Source: CAYLVJ01 sp964501525
Lineage (GTDB): Bacteria > Patescibacteriota > Minisyncoccia > Minisyncoccales > CAYTKG01
DNA length: 46,124 bases
Assembly (NCBI GenBank): GCA_964501525.1
Contig: CAZCSI010000002.1
Location: forward strand, 1 to 46,124
Direction: 5' to 3'
This document shows positions 24,191 to 32,696 of this stretch, one piece after another. Position 1 is the first letter of the stretch; each line of letters starts with the position of its first letter. Both the position numbers and the translations under genes were made by a program. The notes under the pieces are model-generated. The model saw only the letters and a list, made by a program, of their open reading frames with translations, did no database searches and was not told the DNA's origin.

Positions 24191-25520
24191 AATGTTCTAC
24201 CCATTTTTTAAACTGTTTTCCCCTGTCTTTGTAATCTTTGAAAACTCCAAAACTTGGAGCGGCGGGTGAAAGAAGAACTATTTTCCCCTTTTCCGTGTTG
24301 TCAAAAGAAAAATGTACAGCTTCTCTCATCTCTTCCGTTTCTAAAAAATTAATGCTTTGAGTGCCGACAGCTGTTTCGATATTCTTTTTTATCCTTTCTC
24401 CGGTTGGCGGAAAAAGAACAATGTTTTTAATCTCTGACCGGACTATTGTTTCAGCCAGCCTTTGGAATTTCTGCCGGGCCTCGTATCCTCCTAAAATCAA
24501 GGTCTGTACTTTGCGGCCCAGGGCGTTGAGAGCGGCTATAACCGGCTCCGGCAGAGTAGCCAGAGAGTCATTGTAAAAAACTATTCCTTTGTACTCCCCT
24601 ATCCTCTCCAAGCGGTGAGGCAGAGGGTCAAATTCTTCTATCCCCTTTTTGATAACGGAGTCTGATATTCCCAATAATTTTCCTATACTGACAGCGGCCA
24701 TAACATTATACAGGTTGAATTTTCCGGTCAAAGGGACCAGTTCGGTTTTTATTATCTTTTTGTCTCTCCAGACAAGTGTTTTGTTTGAAACCCGGCAGTC
24801 CGTCTTGTCGTTCAAGCTGAAACTTATTTTTTTAGCTTTAGTTTTTTTAGCCGTATCTTCAACCTCTTTTTGATCCTTATTGTAAATAAAATAGTCATTC
24901 TTTGTCTGAAAAAGGGTTATTCTTTCTTTTGCCTCTTTGTATTCCCGGAGGTTTTGATAATAATCCAGGTGGGCCGGATAAAAATTAAGAAAGACAGCTA
25001 TGTGAGGGCTTTTTTCAACTAACTGAAGTTGGCGGGCTGAAAATTCCTGAATAAAAATATCCTCAGCTCCAGCCTTTTCCAGATAAGTGAGCCGGGGTTC
25101 TCCGATGTTCCCGACCAGATAACCGGTCTTTCCACTTTTTTTAACTATATTGTAGGTTAAAGAAGCAGCGGTTCCCTTTCCTTTTGTTCCGGTTATACCT
25201 ACGATTGTTCCCGGACAGTTTTCCAAGAATAATTTGTCCTGGGAGGTGAGAAGTTGTTTGTCGTTTGTCAGGTGTTGCATCTTTTTTAAGGGTATGCCCG
25301 GTGTTTTAAAAATAACATCGGAGCGCTGTATCGATTCCAAGTAATCATCCCCCCAGAACAACTCCAGGTTTTTTTGGTCTTGAATCTCTTTTTTATTCTG
25401 ATCCGCCACCATGATTTTTTTGTCCGGAAACTTTTTTCTAAGGAAAGACAAAGTATTTTTTCCTTCTTTTCCAAAACCGAGAATCAACACCTTTTTATTT
25501 TCCAGCTCTTTGATTTTCAT
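24168..25520 (-). CDS. murD: UDP-N-acetylmuramoyl-alanine-D-glutamate ligase
   Basis: It adds D-glutamate to UDP-MurNAc-L-Ala; 450 residues. A Rossmann-like N-domain (KKVLILGFGKEGKNTLSFL) is followed by the ATP domain with P-loop GITGTKGKGTAAS. The central domain contains NIGEPRLTYLEKAG and NFYPAHLDYYQN, and the C-domain has YNDSLATLPEPVIAAL and LSPAAPSFGVFKDYKDRG. The P-loop has GKGT where MurD usually has GKST. It overlaps murI by 4 nt, and MurI makes its D-Glu substrate. Confidence 0.92.
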   Translation of the reverse strand: MKIKELENKKVLILGFGKEGKNTLSFLRKKFPDKKIMVADQNKKEIQDQKNLELFWGDDYLESIQRSDVIFKTPGIPLKKMQHLTNDKQLLTSQDKLFLENCPGTIVGITGTKGKGTAASLTYNIVKKSGKTGYLVGNIGEPRLTYLEKAGAEDIFIQEFSARQLQLVEKSPHIAVFLNFYPAHLDYYQNLREYKEAKERITLFQTKNDYFIYNKDQKEVEDTAKKTKAKKISFSLNDKTDCRVSNKTLVWRDKKIIKTELVPLTGKFNLYNVMAAVSIGKLLGISDSVIKKGIEEFDPLPHRLERIGEYKGIVFYNDSLATLPEPVIAALNALGRKVQTLILGGYEARQKFQRLAETIVRSEIKNIVLFPPTGERIKKNIETAVGTQSINFLETEEMREAVHFSFDNTEKGKIVLLSPAAPSFGVFKDYKDRGKQFKKWVEHYGQEKKN

Positions 25521-26311
25521 AACTCTATTTTTTCCGCTTTTATCTTTTTCCCAAAAAATTTACTTCCGAGGCGTACGAATTTTGAGGTAAGGTCAGTGGT
25601 GTAGAACCGTACTCTCCCCTGCTTGTTCAACCGTCTCTCCAGACAAGGATTTTTTTCCAACAGTTTTTTCAACTTTTCAGCCATAAGCGGTCCCTGCTTT
25701 ATTATCTTAATTTGCCCCGCTTCTTTTTTTATTGTTTTTTCCAAAATTCCGAAATGCGTGCAGCCCAAAATCAAAAGTTCAATTTTTTTCTCGAGAAGAG
25801 GGGTGAGATATTTTTTAACGGCCAGCTCCGCTATTTTTGAATTCTCTTCGCCCTCCTCAACAATAGGAACTAAAAGTGGAGCCGGGTTTTGAAAGATCTC
25901 CAATCCGGGGTTTATTTTTTTCAGTTCTTTTTTAAAAGCATTGGAGCGCACGGTGGCCTCGGTGGCGATGACTCCTATTCGCTGAGCCCTTGTTTGTGAT
26001 GCCGCCTCGGCAGTGGCCCGGATCGCTCCTATCATCCGCTCTTTGTCCTTCATCAACGGGAGGGCCTGGCTCGAAGCGGTGTTGCAGGCAAGGACTACTA
26101 TGGGGCATCCTTTATTGAGGAGAAAATCGATACTCTGCCGGGTGAAACTGTAAATTGTCTTCTGGGTGCGGGTTCCGTAAGGTGTACGAGCGGTGTCTCC
26201 CAAGTATAGAAAATCATATTCCGGAAGAAGCGAAACCATCTCCCTTAAGATGTCTATTCCCCCGAACCCGGAATCAAAAACCCCTATAGCGCCCTTTTTT
26301 TTATCGACCAT
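25517..26311 (-). CDS. murI: Glutamate racemase
   Basis: It interconverts L- and D-glutamate, supplying D-Glu for MurD; 264 residues, cofactor-independent. The N-terminal GVFDSGFGGIDIL and the two catalytic cysteine regions are present: VLACNTASS and LGCTHFGILE. GDTARTPYGTRTQKTI is also typical. Its stop overlaps the murD start, which is a functional coupling, and mraY lies 19 nt upstream. A glutamate racemase inside the dcw-type cluster is not usual in well-studied bacteria. Confidence 0.96.
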   Translation of the reverse strand: MVDKKKGAIGVFDSGFGGIDILREMVSLLPEYDFLYLGDTARTPYGTRTQKTIYSFTRQSIDFLLNKGCPIVVLACNTASSQALPLMKDKERMIGAIRATAEAASQTRAQRIGVIATEATVRSNAFKKELKKINPGLEIFQNPAPLLVPIVEEGEENSKIAELAVKKYLTPLLEKKIELLILGCTHFGILEKTIKKEAGQIKIIKQGPLMAEKLKKLLEKNPCLERRLNKQGRVRFYTTDLTSKFVRLGSKFFGKKIKAEKIEL

Positions 26312-26330
26312 ATCATTTTGTGTAATCTTG

Positions 26331-27419
26331 TTACCCCAACAGCCTTACGGCGACTCCGATGAGGGCTGCTACCACTCCGATGATCCAAAAGCGCATAGTT
26401 ACTTTGTAGGACGGCCATTTTTTACCTTCAAAATGGTGATGGATGGGTGCGGCCAAGAGCACCTTTTTCTTGAAAAACTTTTTGGACACAAGCTGGACGA
26501 TAACAGAGGCCGATTCAACCACCAGTAAAAGGGCGATGATGGGCAGAACAAGAACGGAGTCGGTTAAAAAGGCGACTACGGTCAGAGTGGTGCCCAGGCC
26601 TAAAATACCGGTTTCGCCCATATAAAAGCGGGCGGGCGGAATATTAAACCATAAAAAAGACAAAAGCGCTCCCAGAATAGTTGCGCAAAAAGTTGCCAGA
26701 TTAACTTGACCCTGCCAAAGAGCAATAATACCGTAAGCGGCAAAAATAGAAGCAAAAGCGCCTCCGGATAATCCGTCCAGTCCGTCAATCACGCCTCCCG
26801 AATAAACAGCCATGTTGACAACGACAAAAAGAAGGAGATAAAGAGGCCCGATATAGATCTCTCCGTTGCCCGGTATATGAATGGTTCTCCATCCCAGTTT
26901 AAAATAAAACCAATAAGCGCCTACAGCTCCTATGAGAAAAACAAGGCCCAGCCGCCAGGCTAACCGCAATCCACCGCCTATGTATTTTCCTTTTTTTATT
27001 CTTTTTCCCAAGACTCTAAAAGGAAGACCGACCACCAGAAAATCGTCTATCAAACCCAGCAGGGAACCGGCTGCCAGAGCGAAAAGCGGAAGCCAGGTTT
27101 GGTCCCGGGACAAGAAGTTAAATTTTCCGAAGATAAAGATGTCCGTCTGAGAAAGAACCCAGAAGGCAAGAGCTAAACCCAGAGTGCTGACCCAGACCAG
27201 CGCTCCTCCGCTTCGAGGCGTATTAACCTCTTTTTGTTCGTGGTACTGCGTGAAAACAGGAATCTCCTTCCCGTCTATGGACTTGTCCCTCGGTTTCTTT
27301 TTCCAAAACTCGTATTTGTAAAGAAAGTGAGTAAGAAGAGGAGTCAATAAAAAGGAGGTTAAAAAACCTAAAGCCCCGAGCGTGAATATTTTGAGAACAT
27401 CTAATGTTAAATCAGGCAT
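26331..27419 (-). CDS. mraY: Phospho-N-acetylmuramoyl-pentapeptide transferase MraY (variant active site)
   Basis: It transfers phospho-MurNAc-pentapeptide to undecaprenyl phosphate to form lipid I; 362 residues and about ten helices. The Asp pair is D125/D126 (GLIDDFLVVG). The second motif reads GGVIDGLDGLSGG with D212 and D215, and the triple histidine is at 327-329 (APIHHHFE). Two positions deviate from canonical MraY. The Asn three residues before D212 is Gly209, and the GDTG motif is GETG (E269). It lies between dacA (3-nt gap) and murI. A related polyprenyl-phosphate HexNAc-1-P transferase is the alternative, but the context favours MraY. Confidence 0.88.
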   Translation of the reverse strand: MPDLTLDVLKIFTLGALGFLTSFLLTPLLTHFLYKYEFWKKKPRDKSIDGKEIPVFTQYHEQKEVNTPRSGGALVWVSTLGLALAFWVLSQTDIFIFGKFNFLSRDQTWLPLFALAAGSLLGLIDDFLVVGLPFRVLGKRIKKGKYIGGGLRLAWRLGLVFLIGAVGAYWFYFKLGWRTIHIPGNGEIYIGPLYLLLFVVVNMAVYSGGVIDGLDGLSGGAFASIFAAYGIIALWQGQVNLATFCATILGALLSFLWFNIPPARFYMGETGILGLGTTLTVVAFLTDSVLVLPIIALLLVVESASVIVQLVSKKFFKKKVLLAAPIHHHFEGKKWPSYKVTMRFWIIGVVAALIGVAVRLLG

Positions 27420-27422
27420 ACT

Positions 27423-28445
27423 TTACCATTTATAGGCTTTATTAATCCAATCTATCAGTTTTTCCATCTCCTTGAAGTTATCCTCTGCTCCGAGCACCAC
27501 TCCTATTACCAGATTATTGTCGTGCTGGTTTCTGAAACTAAGCAGTAAACACTGGCCCGCAATCGGTGTTCTTCCCGTCTTAGCGATAACCATCCCGGGC
27601 AGGTCATCCAACAGCTTGTTGGTCGTATCCATTTGATGGTGAAACCAGCCTGAGGAGGTATATATTCCTCTTGTTTTTGTTCTGCCAATATCACTTATCA
27701 GGGTGCTGGCTGACATTTTTTTGGCCAGCTTGACAAGGTCGCTCGCTGTTGAATAGTTGGGTATTTCGTAGGGAAGCTCCGGGTCCAATCCGGTAGGATT
27801 GAAAAATTGAGTGTCATACATCTCCAACTCGCGAGCTTTTTTATTCATCTCACGTATGAACTCCTGTTCTCCTTTTGCTTCAGCCAGCGTAAAAACCGCC
27901 CGATTGCTGGACTCTACCAGAGAAGAATACAATAAATCTTTTATATAAAACTCCTCTCCTTCTCTGAAGAAGTTGGGTTCTCCCGGCTGACCGGCTGCTT
28001 TTTCGGATAAAACCAAGGTTTGATTAAGGTCGTACTGCTCCACAACCACCAGGCCGCTCATTAATTTGGTCAGGCTGGCGATAGGCAGGGGTTTGTTCGG
28101 TTCCTTTTCAAAAAGTATCCTTTGTTCTCCGTCTTTGATAAGAACCACAAGAGCGCTTCTGGCTTCAATCTCCGGTTCTTCAACCTGTCGGAAACGGATA
28201 GGCTTGGCTTTGGCGTATCTCAAGGCTAACACTTTGTTTCTGGCCTCTCTTGTTTGTTCGTATTCTCTGAACTGAATGCATTCCAGGGAAATTTTTTCTA
28301 CCTCGGCCCGTATAGGTCCATAAAGGGCGACAACCCCGGCTAAGAAAACGATTAAAACAAGGAGGCGTGTTTTATTAACTCCTTTTTCATTGAGATAGCG
28401 TGCTATTTTATTTTTCACCTCCGGTGTCTTATTTTTCTGAATCAT
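27423..28445 (-). CDS. D-alanyl-D-alanine carboxypeptidase (PBP5/S11 family)
   Basis: It trims the terminal D-Ala of stem peptides outside the cell; 340 residues with an N-terminal membrane anchor (TRLLVLIVFLAGVVALYGPI, about residues 21-40). The three penicillin-binding motifs are intact: SLTK (in ASLTKLM), SSN (LVESSNRAV) and KTG (VIAKTGRTP). The C-terminal region is short, so the membrane-associating helix of classical PBP5 is lacking and the N-terminal helix anchors it instead. It starts within ppa (17-nt overlap). Confidence 0.9.
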   Translation of the reverse strand: MIQKNKTPEVKNKIARYLNEKGVNKTRLLVLIVFLAGVVALYGPIRAEVEKISLECIQFREYEQTREARNKVLALRYAKAKPIRFRQVEEPEIEARSALVVLIKDGEQRILFEKEPNKPLPIASLTKLMSGLVVVEQYDLNQTLVLSEKAAGQPGEPNFFREGEEFYIKDLLYSSLVESSNRAVFTLAEAKGEQEFIREMNKKARELEMYDTQFFNPTGLDPELPYEIPNYSTASDLVKLAKKMSASTLISDIGRTKTRGIYTSSGWFHHQMDTTNKLLDDLPGMVIAKTGRTPIAGQCLLLSFRNQHDNNLVIGVVLGAEDNFKEMEKLIDWINKAYKW

Positions 28446-28995
28446 TTTTCTCTTTGTAATTCCGGGCTGACTGTTCTATAAACTTTTTTGCTTTCTTAGC
28501 GCCCTGCCAGCTGTCTATCTTGACCCATTTATTCTCTTCCAGGTCTTTATAGTGTTCAAAAAAGTTTTTAATCTCAGCCAGGAGGTAGGGCGATACATCT
28601 TCGACGTCTCTTATGTTTTTGAAAAAAGGGTCAACCTTGTCCGCCGGTACGCACAACACCTTGTCGTCCTTTCCTTTTTCGTCCTCCATCTCCATCAGCC
28701 CTATGGGCCGGCAGGGAATCACTATCCCCGGATGATGAGGCTGAGAAACAAGGACAAGGGCGTCAACCGGGTCCCCGTCGTCACACAGTGTTTTGGGAAT
28801 CATTCCGTAGTCGCCCGGGTAGATCATAGAGCCGAAAAGGTCGCGGTCCAGAAACAGAATACCTCTTTCTTTGTCGAGTTCGTATTTTTCCTTACTGCCT
28901 TTTGAAACCTCTATTACAACATAAACGGTTTCCGGAAAGCTGTTTTCCGGCCCCGGTTCTAAGTTGTTCCAGGCAGTTTTTATTTTTTCATGCAT
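28429..28995 (-). CDS. ppa: Inorganic pyrophosphatase (family I)
   Basis: It hydrolyses pyrophosphate released by synthetases such as AspRS, its upstream neighbour. It has 188 residues. The metal-binding signature is DDGDPVDALVLV, and EVSKGSKEKYELDKERG and GDYGMIPKT are typical of soluble family I enzymes. The gene lies 48 nt after aspS and overlaps the D-Ala-D-Ala carboxypeptidase gene by 17 nt, so it is an unusual guest in a peptidoglycan operon. Confidence 0.97.
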   Translation of the reverse strand: MHEKIKTAWNNLEPGPENSFPETVYVVIEVSKGSKEKYELDKERGILFLDRDLFGSMIYPGDYGMIPKTLCDDGDPVDALVLVSQPHHPGIVIPCRPIGLMEMEDEKGKDDKVLCVPADKVDPFFKNIRDVEDVSPYLLAEIKNFFEHYKDLEENKWVKIDSWQGAKKAKKFIEQSARNYKEKNDSEK

Positions 28996-29043
28996 AATAT
29001 AAAGCTGTTATTGCTGTTATTGGTTTGTAATTTTTTTACTTTT

Positions 29044-30441
29044 CTATTTTTTCTTCTTTTTAATCTCAAGGTGAAGCTCCTCGAGCTGCTCCTCGTCTAT
29101 TTCACTGGGTGCGTTCATAACCGCTGTTTTGCCGCCTGCAGTGGAAGGGAAGGCCATCACCTCTCTTACGCTCGGTTCTCCGAGAAGAACCATAAGAAAG
29201 CGGTCGAATCCGAGAGCAATGCCTCCATGGGGCGGTACGCCGTATTGAAACGCCTCAAGCAGATGGCCGAATTTTGTTTTGATCTCCTGGTTTGAGTGCC
29301 CCAATATTTCAAATATTTTTTGCTGAACCTCGGGGTCGGTTATCCTGATGCTTCCTCCTCCTACCTCATAGCCGTTGAGTACAAAATCGTGCTGCCACGA
29401 CTTTGCTTTCATCGGGTCTTTTTCTAAAAGAGCCAGGTCTTGTTCTTTGGGAGCGGTAAAGGGGTGGTGGGCAGGAGTTATCTTTTTCTCTTTCGTTTTT
29501 TGAAAAAGCGGCCAGTCCACGATAAAACAAAAAGCCAGTTCATGAGGGTTGTTTTTGTTTTTCCTAAGGTCCGGCTTGTCCGTTCCGTACTTTTTAAAGG
29601 CTTGTTCGTAAGTTATGCGGGGAAAAGGTTTTTGTTTTATTTCTTTTTCAGGAAACACCTTGTGTACGATTTTTGTAAAAAGCTCTTCAGTCAGCTTCAA
29701 GATCTCTTCTTGGTCGGTAAAGGAAAGCTCGATATCGATTTGTGTAAATTCTCCATAAGCTCTGTCAGCTCTCGGGTCCTCATCCCTGAAACAGCGGGCT
29801 ATCTGGAAATACTTTTCAAACCCGGCCACCATTAAAAGTTGCTTGTACTGCTGCGGGCTTTGAGGCAGGGCGTAAAAGCAGCCCGGCTGGAGCCGGGACG
29901 GGACTACGAAATCTCTCGCCCCCTCCGGGGTTGATTTGGTGAGGATCGGCGTTTCAATCTCGACAAACCCTTTTTTGATAAGAAACTCCCGGGTGGTGTG
30001 AGCCGTTTTCTGGCGGAAAACAATATTTCTTTTCATTCTTTCCCTTCGGAGGTCCAGATATCTGTAATCTAACCGTTTTTGTTCATTGATTTCATATCCG
30101 TCCGTGTTTAAAGGCAAGGGCGGAGTCTGCGCGGTTGATAAGATTTCAAGTTTGTGCGCCTCTATCTCTATGCTTCCTGTAGCCACCTCCTTGTTTATCA
30201 TACTGGCCGGCCTCTGCTTTATTTTTCCTTCGACCTCTATTACCGACTCCGGTTTAAGGGACTGGGCTTTTTGGAAAACATCTTTTTGCTTGGGGCTGAA
30301 CACGAGCTGAGCTATTCCGGAGCGGTCCCTGAGGTCTACAAAAATGATCTTGCCATGAGATCTAATCGAATCGACCCACCCTTTGAGCAGCGCCCTCTCC
30401 CCTACTTTTTTAGTTGTTTCTTGAGTTAAAATTCTTTTCAT
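29044..30441 (-). CDS. aspS: Aspartyl-tRNA synthetase, short form without GAD domain
   Basis: It charges tRNA-Asp (and tRNA-Asn if non-discriminating; this cannot be decided here). It has 465 residues against about 590 for standard bacterial AspRS. The N-terminal OB fold has KGWVDSIRSHGKIIFVDLR. Motif 2 is CFRDEDPRADRAYGEFTQID and motif 3 is GIALGFDRFLMVLLGE. The ~130-residue GAD insertion between motifs 2 and 3 is missing: the chain passes from FKKYGTDKPDLR within a few dozen residues to HHPFTAPK. The start ATG at 30441 has no strong ribosome-binding sequence. Confidence 0.93.
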   Translation of the reverse strand: MKRILTQETTKKVGERALLKGWVDSIRSHGKIIFVDLRDRSGIAQLVFSPKQKDVFQKAQSLKPESVIEVEGKIKQRPASMINKEVATGSIEIEAHKLEILSTAQTPPLPLNTDGYEINEQKRLDYRYLDLRRERMKRNIVFRQKTAHTTREFLIKKGFVEIETPILTKSTPEGARDFVVPSRLQPGCFYALPQSPQQYKQLLMVAGFEKYFQIARCFRDEDPRADRAYGEFTQIDIELSFTDQEEILKLTEELFTKIVHKVFPEKEIKQKPFPRITYEQAFKKYGTDKPDLRKNKNNPHELAFCFIVDWPLFQKTKEKKITPAHHPFTAPKEQDLALLEKDPMKAKSWQHDFVLNGYEVGGGSIRITDPEVQQKIFEILGHSNQEIKTKFGHLLEAFQYGVPPHGGIALGFDRFLMVLLGEPSVREVMAFPSTAGGKTAVMNAPSEIDEEQLEELHLEIKKKKK

Positions 30442-30547
30442 ATTAGTGAATAAAACAGGAATAAAAAACTTTAAAATTATTTAAATATTGATCAGCGGCC
30501 TAACGGCTGCAGGCAGACAGGGTCTTTTCAAAAAAAAGAGTTTTTTA

Positions 30548-30946
30548 TCAATCTCTGATTTTTTCTGCTACTTTCTCTAACTCTTCAGGGCTCTTTTTTT
30601 CACTTCTGCGGGTCAGAATCATACCCAGCGGCTGTTCTTGAACAACAGGATAAAGCTTGAGGTGGGCGTGGCCGATATCAAGCCCTTCTATTACCATAAA
30701 CACCCTTTCAGCGTCCAGTCCGGATTTGAGTTTGTGCGCCACCTCGTATCCCGCCCGCATAAAGTTTTTGTAAACCTCAGGCTTCATCTCAAAAACTTTG
30801 GAGGAATAATGCTTCTTGGGAAGCACTACTGTCATACCCTGAACAATGGGCTGAATATCCAAAATGGCCAGGAAACCTTCATTTTCCCAAACCCTGGTTC
30901 CGGGCATCTCTCTCTTTACAATTTGACAGAAAATGCACTCTTTCAT
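30548..30946 (-). CDS. HIT-family protein with an altered histidine triad
   Basis: A HIT-family nucleotide hydrolase or transferase of 132 residues, likely acting on nucleoside phosphoramidates or dinucleotides. The N-terminal CIFCQI pair and the ILDIQPIVQGMTVVLPKKHY core are typical HINT features. The triad motif is H93-A-H95-L-K97-L-Y, so the third His is Lys, while the middle His95 that acts as nucleophile is kept. It lies between the 30949 gene (3-nt gap) and aspS. HINT enzymes act on aminoacyl-adenylates, which may relate to aspS; this is inference. Confidence 0.88.
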   Translation of the reverse strand: MKECIFCQIVKREMPGTRVWENEGFLAILDIQPIVQGMTVVLPKKHYSSKVFEMKPEVYKNFMRAGYEVAHKLKSGLDAERVFMVIEGLDIGHAHLKLYPVVQEQPLGMILTRRSEKKSPEELEKVAEKIRD

Positions 30947-30948
30947 CT

Positions 30949-31329
30949 TTATTTTTTCTCTTTCTTACTTTTTAACATGGAGATACCGACCCCGGCTATT
31001 TTACTGCCTCCGAAAGTGGATATCCCGGCGAAAATAGACCAGGAGACAAGATTAAGCATTTTGGCTATCGCTTGGGGCGGGATCATCTCCTTAAACTGGC
31101 CGCCAAGCTGTTCTCTTAACATACGTTCTATCTCTTGTTCGCTAAAACCGGTTTGGCTGTCTTCAGTATCTTGTTGTTTTGGTTCAGTTGAAAAATCTTG
31201 TTCAGAAAAAACCTGGGGAACCGGCAGTTGGCCTGTAAATATTTTGTAAGAATGCCACAAAACAACGACCACGATGCTCACCCCCAGAAAAAGCAGCAAA
31301 ACCCCTATAATTTTAAGCCCTTGATTCAT
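30949..31329 (-). CDS. Small membrane protein of unknown function
   Basis: I do not recognise this 126-residue protein. It has an N-terminal hydrophobic helix (GLKIIGVLLLFLGVSIVVVV), a polar Gln- and Glu-rich middle (SEQDFSTEPKQQDTEDSQTG) and a C-terminal weakly hydrophobic Gly-rich helix (WSIFAGISTFGGSKIAGV) with a basic tail. It lies in the peptidoglycan operon between murC (31 nt away) and the HIT gene (3 nt away), so a role near the envelope is plausible but unsupported by any domain. Confidence 0.7.
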   Translation of the reverse strand: MNQGLKIIGVLLLFLGVSIVVVVLWHSYKIFTGQLPVPQVFSEQDFSTEPKQQDTEDSQTGFSEQEIERMLREQLGGQFKEMIPPQAIAKMLNLVSWSIFAGISTFGGSKIAGVGISMLKSKKEKK

Positions 31330-31360
31330 TTAAATTTTTGCTTATTTTATTATCCTTGGT

Positions 31361-32665
31361 TCATTCTATCAAACTTTGCACTATCTTGTAAATATTACCC
31401 GCCCCCATAACAAGAACAACATCTTTTTTTGTTGTTTTTTTATTTAAAAACTCTGGTATTTCAAGGTAATTTTTAATAAAAGTTACCTTTCGACCCTGGC
31501 TTTTGATCTCGTCGGCCAGCTTTTTCCCGCTTACTTTTTCTTTTATCTCTTTTTTCTCCCGGCCGGGTACACTGTATATTTCAGTTAAAACTATCTCGTC
31601 CGCCTGCTTAAAAGCGGGCGGAAATCTTTGATAAAGATAGTGGGTTCTCTGGTATTGGTGGGGCTGAAAAACCGCCCATATCTTTTTGTCCGGGTATCTT
31701 TCTCTGGCTGCCTGGAGCGTGGCTTTGATCTCGGTGGGATGGTGAGCGTAATCGGAGATGACAACAAAGGGGGCCTGTTGTACAACCTGGAATCTGCGCC
31801 ACCCTCCTTTGTACTCGGAAACTGCTTTCAACGACACCGTGTCTTGAATCCCTATCTCCCGGGCCAGAGTCAAAGCGGCTAAAGCGTTAGAAACATTGTG
31901 CCGGCCCGGAATGCTTATCACCTTCCTTATTTTTTGAACCGAGTTCTTGTCCTGCAGGGAATAGCGGATTATTTTTGTTTTTAAATTCGAGATTCGAGGC
32001 TCCAGAGTTGAGATCTGCGGATTATCCTTGTTAACGATCAGGGTTTCCTGTTCGGAAAGTTTTTTCCAGAATTTGACGAACGTGTCTTTGATCTCGTCCA
32101 GGTTTTCATAACAGTCAAGATGTTCTTTGTCTATATTGGTGGTTATAATTATCTCGGGGTCGTAACTTAGGAACGCTTTTTGATACTCATCCGCTTCTAA
32201 AAGCAGATACCGAGATTTTCCCGGCCGATAGTTGCTGTTGTCAAACTGCGGCAAGTTGGTTCCAATGATGACCGTTGGATCCAGCCCCGCTTTTATCAGG
32301 ATCAAAGCTGCAAAGGCGGTGGTAGTCCCCTTGCCATGGGCTCCGCTGACAGCGATTGTCCGGTATTTTCGGGTCAGTTCGCCTACGGCCTGAGGATAAG
32401 TCAGGCTTTTAATTTCTCTTTTTTCTGTTTCCTCTATCTCGGGATTGTCTTTCGGAACAGCTGCGCTGCGGATTACCAGTTGAGTGTCCGGAGCAAGGTT
32501 TTCTTTTTTGTGCTTGTAAAAAATCCGGGCCCCCTTTTTTTCCAGATCCCGGGTGATCTCCGAAGCGACCAGGTCTGAACCGGTTACCGTCCACTTTTGA
32601 GAGAGATAATGGCGGGCCAGAGCGGACACTCCTATGCCTCCTATGCCTACGAAATGAACCTTCAT
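31361..32665 (-). CDS. murC: UDP-N-acetylmuramate-L-alanine ligase
   Basis: First amino-acid addition to UDP-MurNAc; 434 residues. The N-domain starts MKVHFVGIGGIGVSALARHY. The P-loop is SGAHGKGTTTAFA, where most MurC have GKT. DYAHHPTEIKATLQAAR is the MurC-type signature, and the middle shows TNIDKEHLDCYENLDE. The C-domain has AVFQPHQYQRT. It lies 31 nt after thpR and is the first peptidoglycan gene of the minus operon. Confidence 0.95.
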   Translation of the reverse strand: MKVHFVGIGGIGVSALARHYLSQKWTVTGSDLVASEITRDLEKKGARIFYKHKKENLAPDTQLVIRSAAVPKDNPEIEETEKREIKSLTYPQAVGELTRKYRTIAVSGAHGKGTTTAFAALILIKAGLDPTVIIGTNLPQFDNSNYRPGKSRYLLLEADEYQKAFLSYDPEIIITTNIDKEHLDCYENLDEIKDTFVKFWKKLSEQETLIVNKDNPQISTLEPRISNLKTKIIRYSLQDKNSVQKIRKVISIPGRHNVSNALAALTLAREIGIQDTVSLKAVSEYKGGWRRFQVVQQAPFVVISDYAHHPTEIKATLQAARERYPDKKIWAVFQPHQYQRTHYLYQRFPPAFKQADEIVLTEIYSVPGREKKEIKEKVSGKKLADEIKSQGRKVTFIKNYLEIPEFLNKKTTKKDVVLVMGAGNIYKIVQSLIE

Positions 32666-32696
32666 AATTTATCTTGCCTTAAAGGGGGTTATAAGA

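Noticed and set aside
30638..31249. 203-residue plus-strand frame across the HIT and membrane-protein genes
   Set aside because: It lies opposite two well-supported minus genes and has no recognisable domain or ribosome-binding site.
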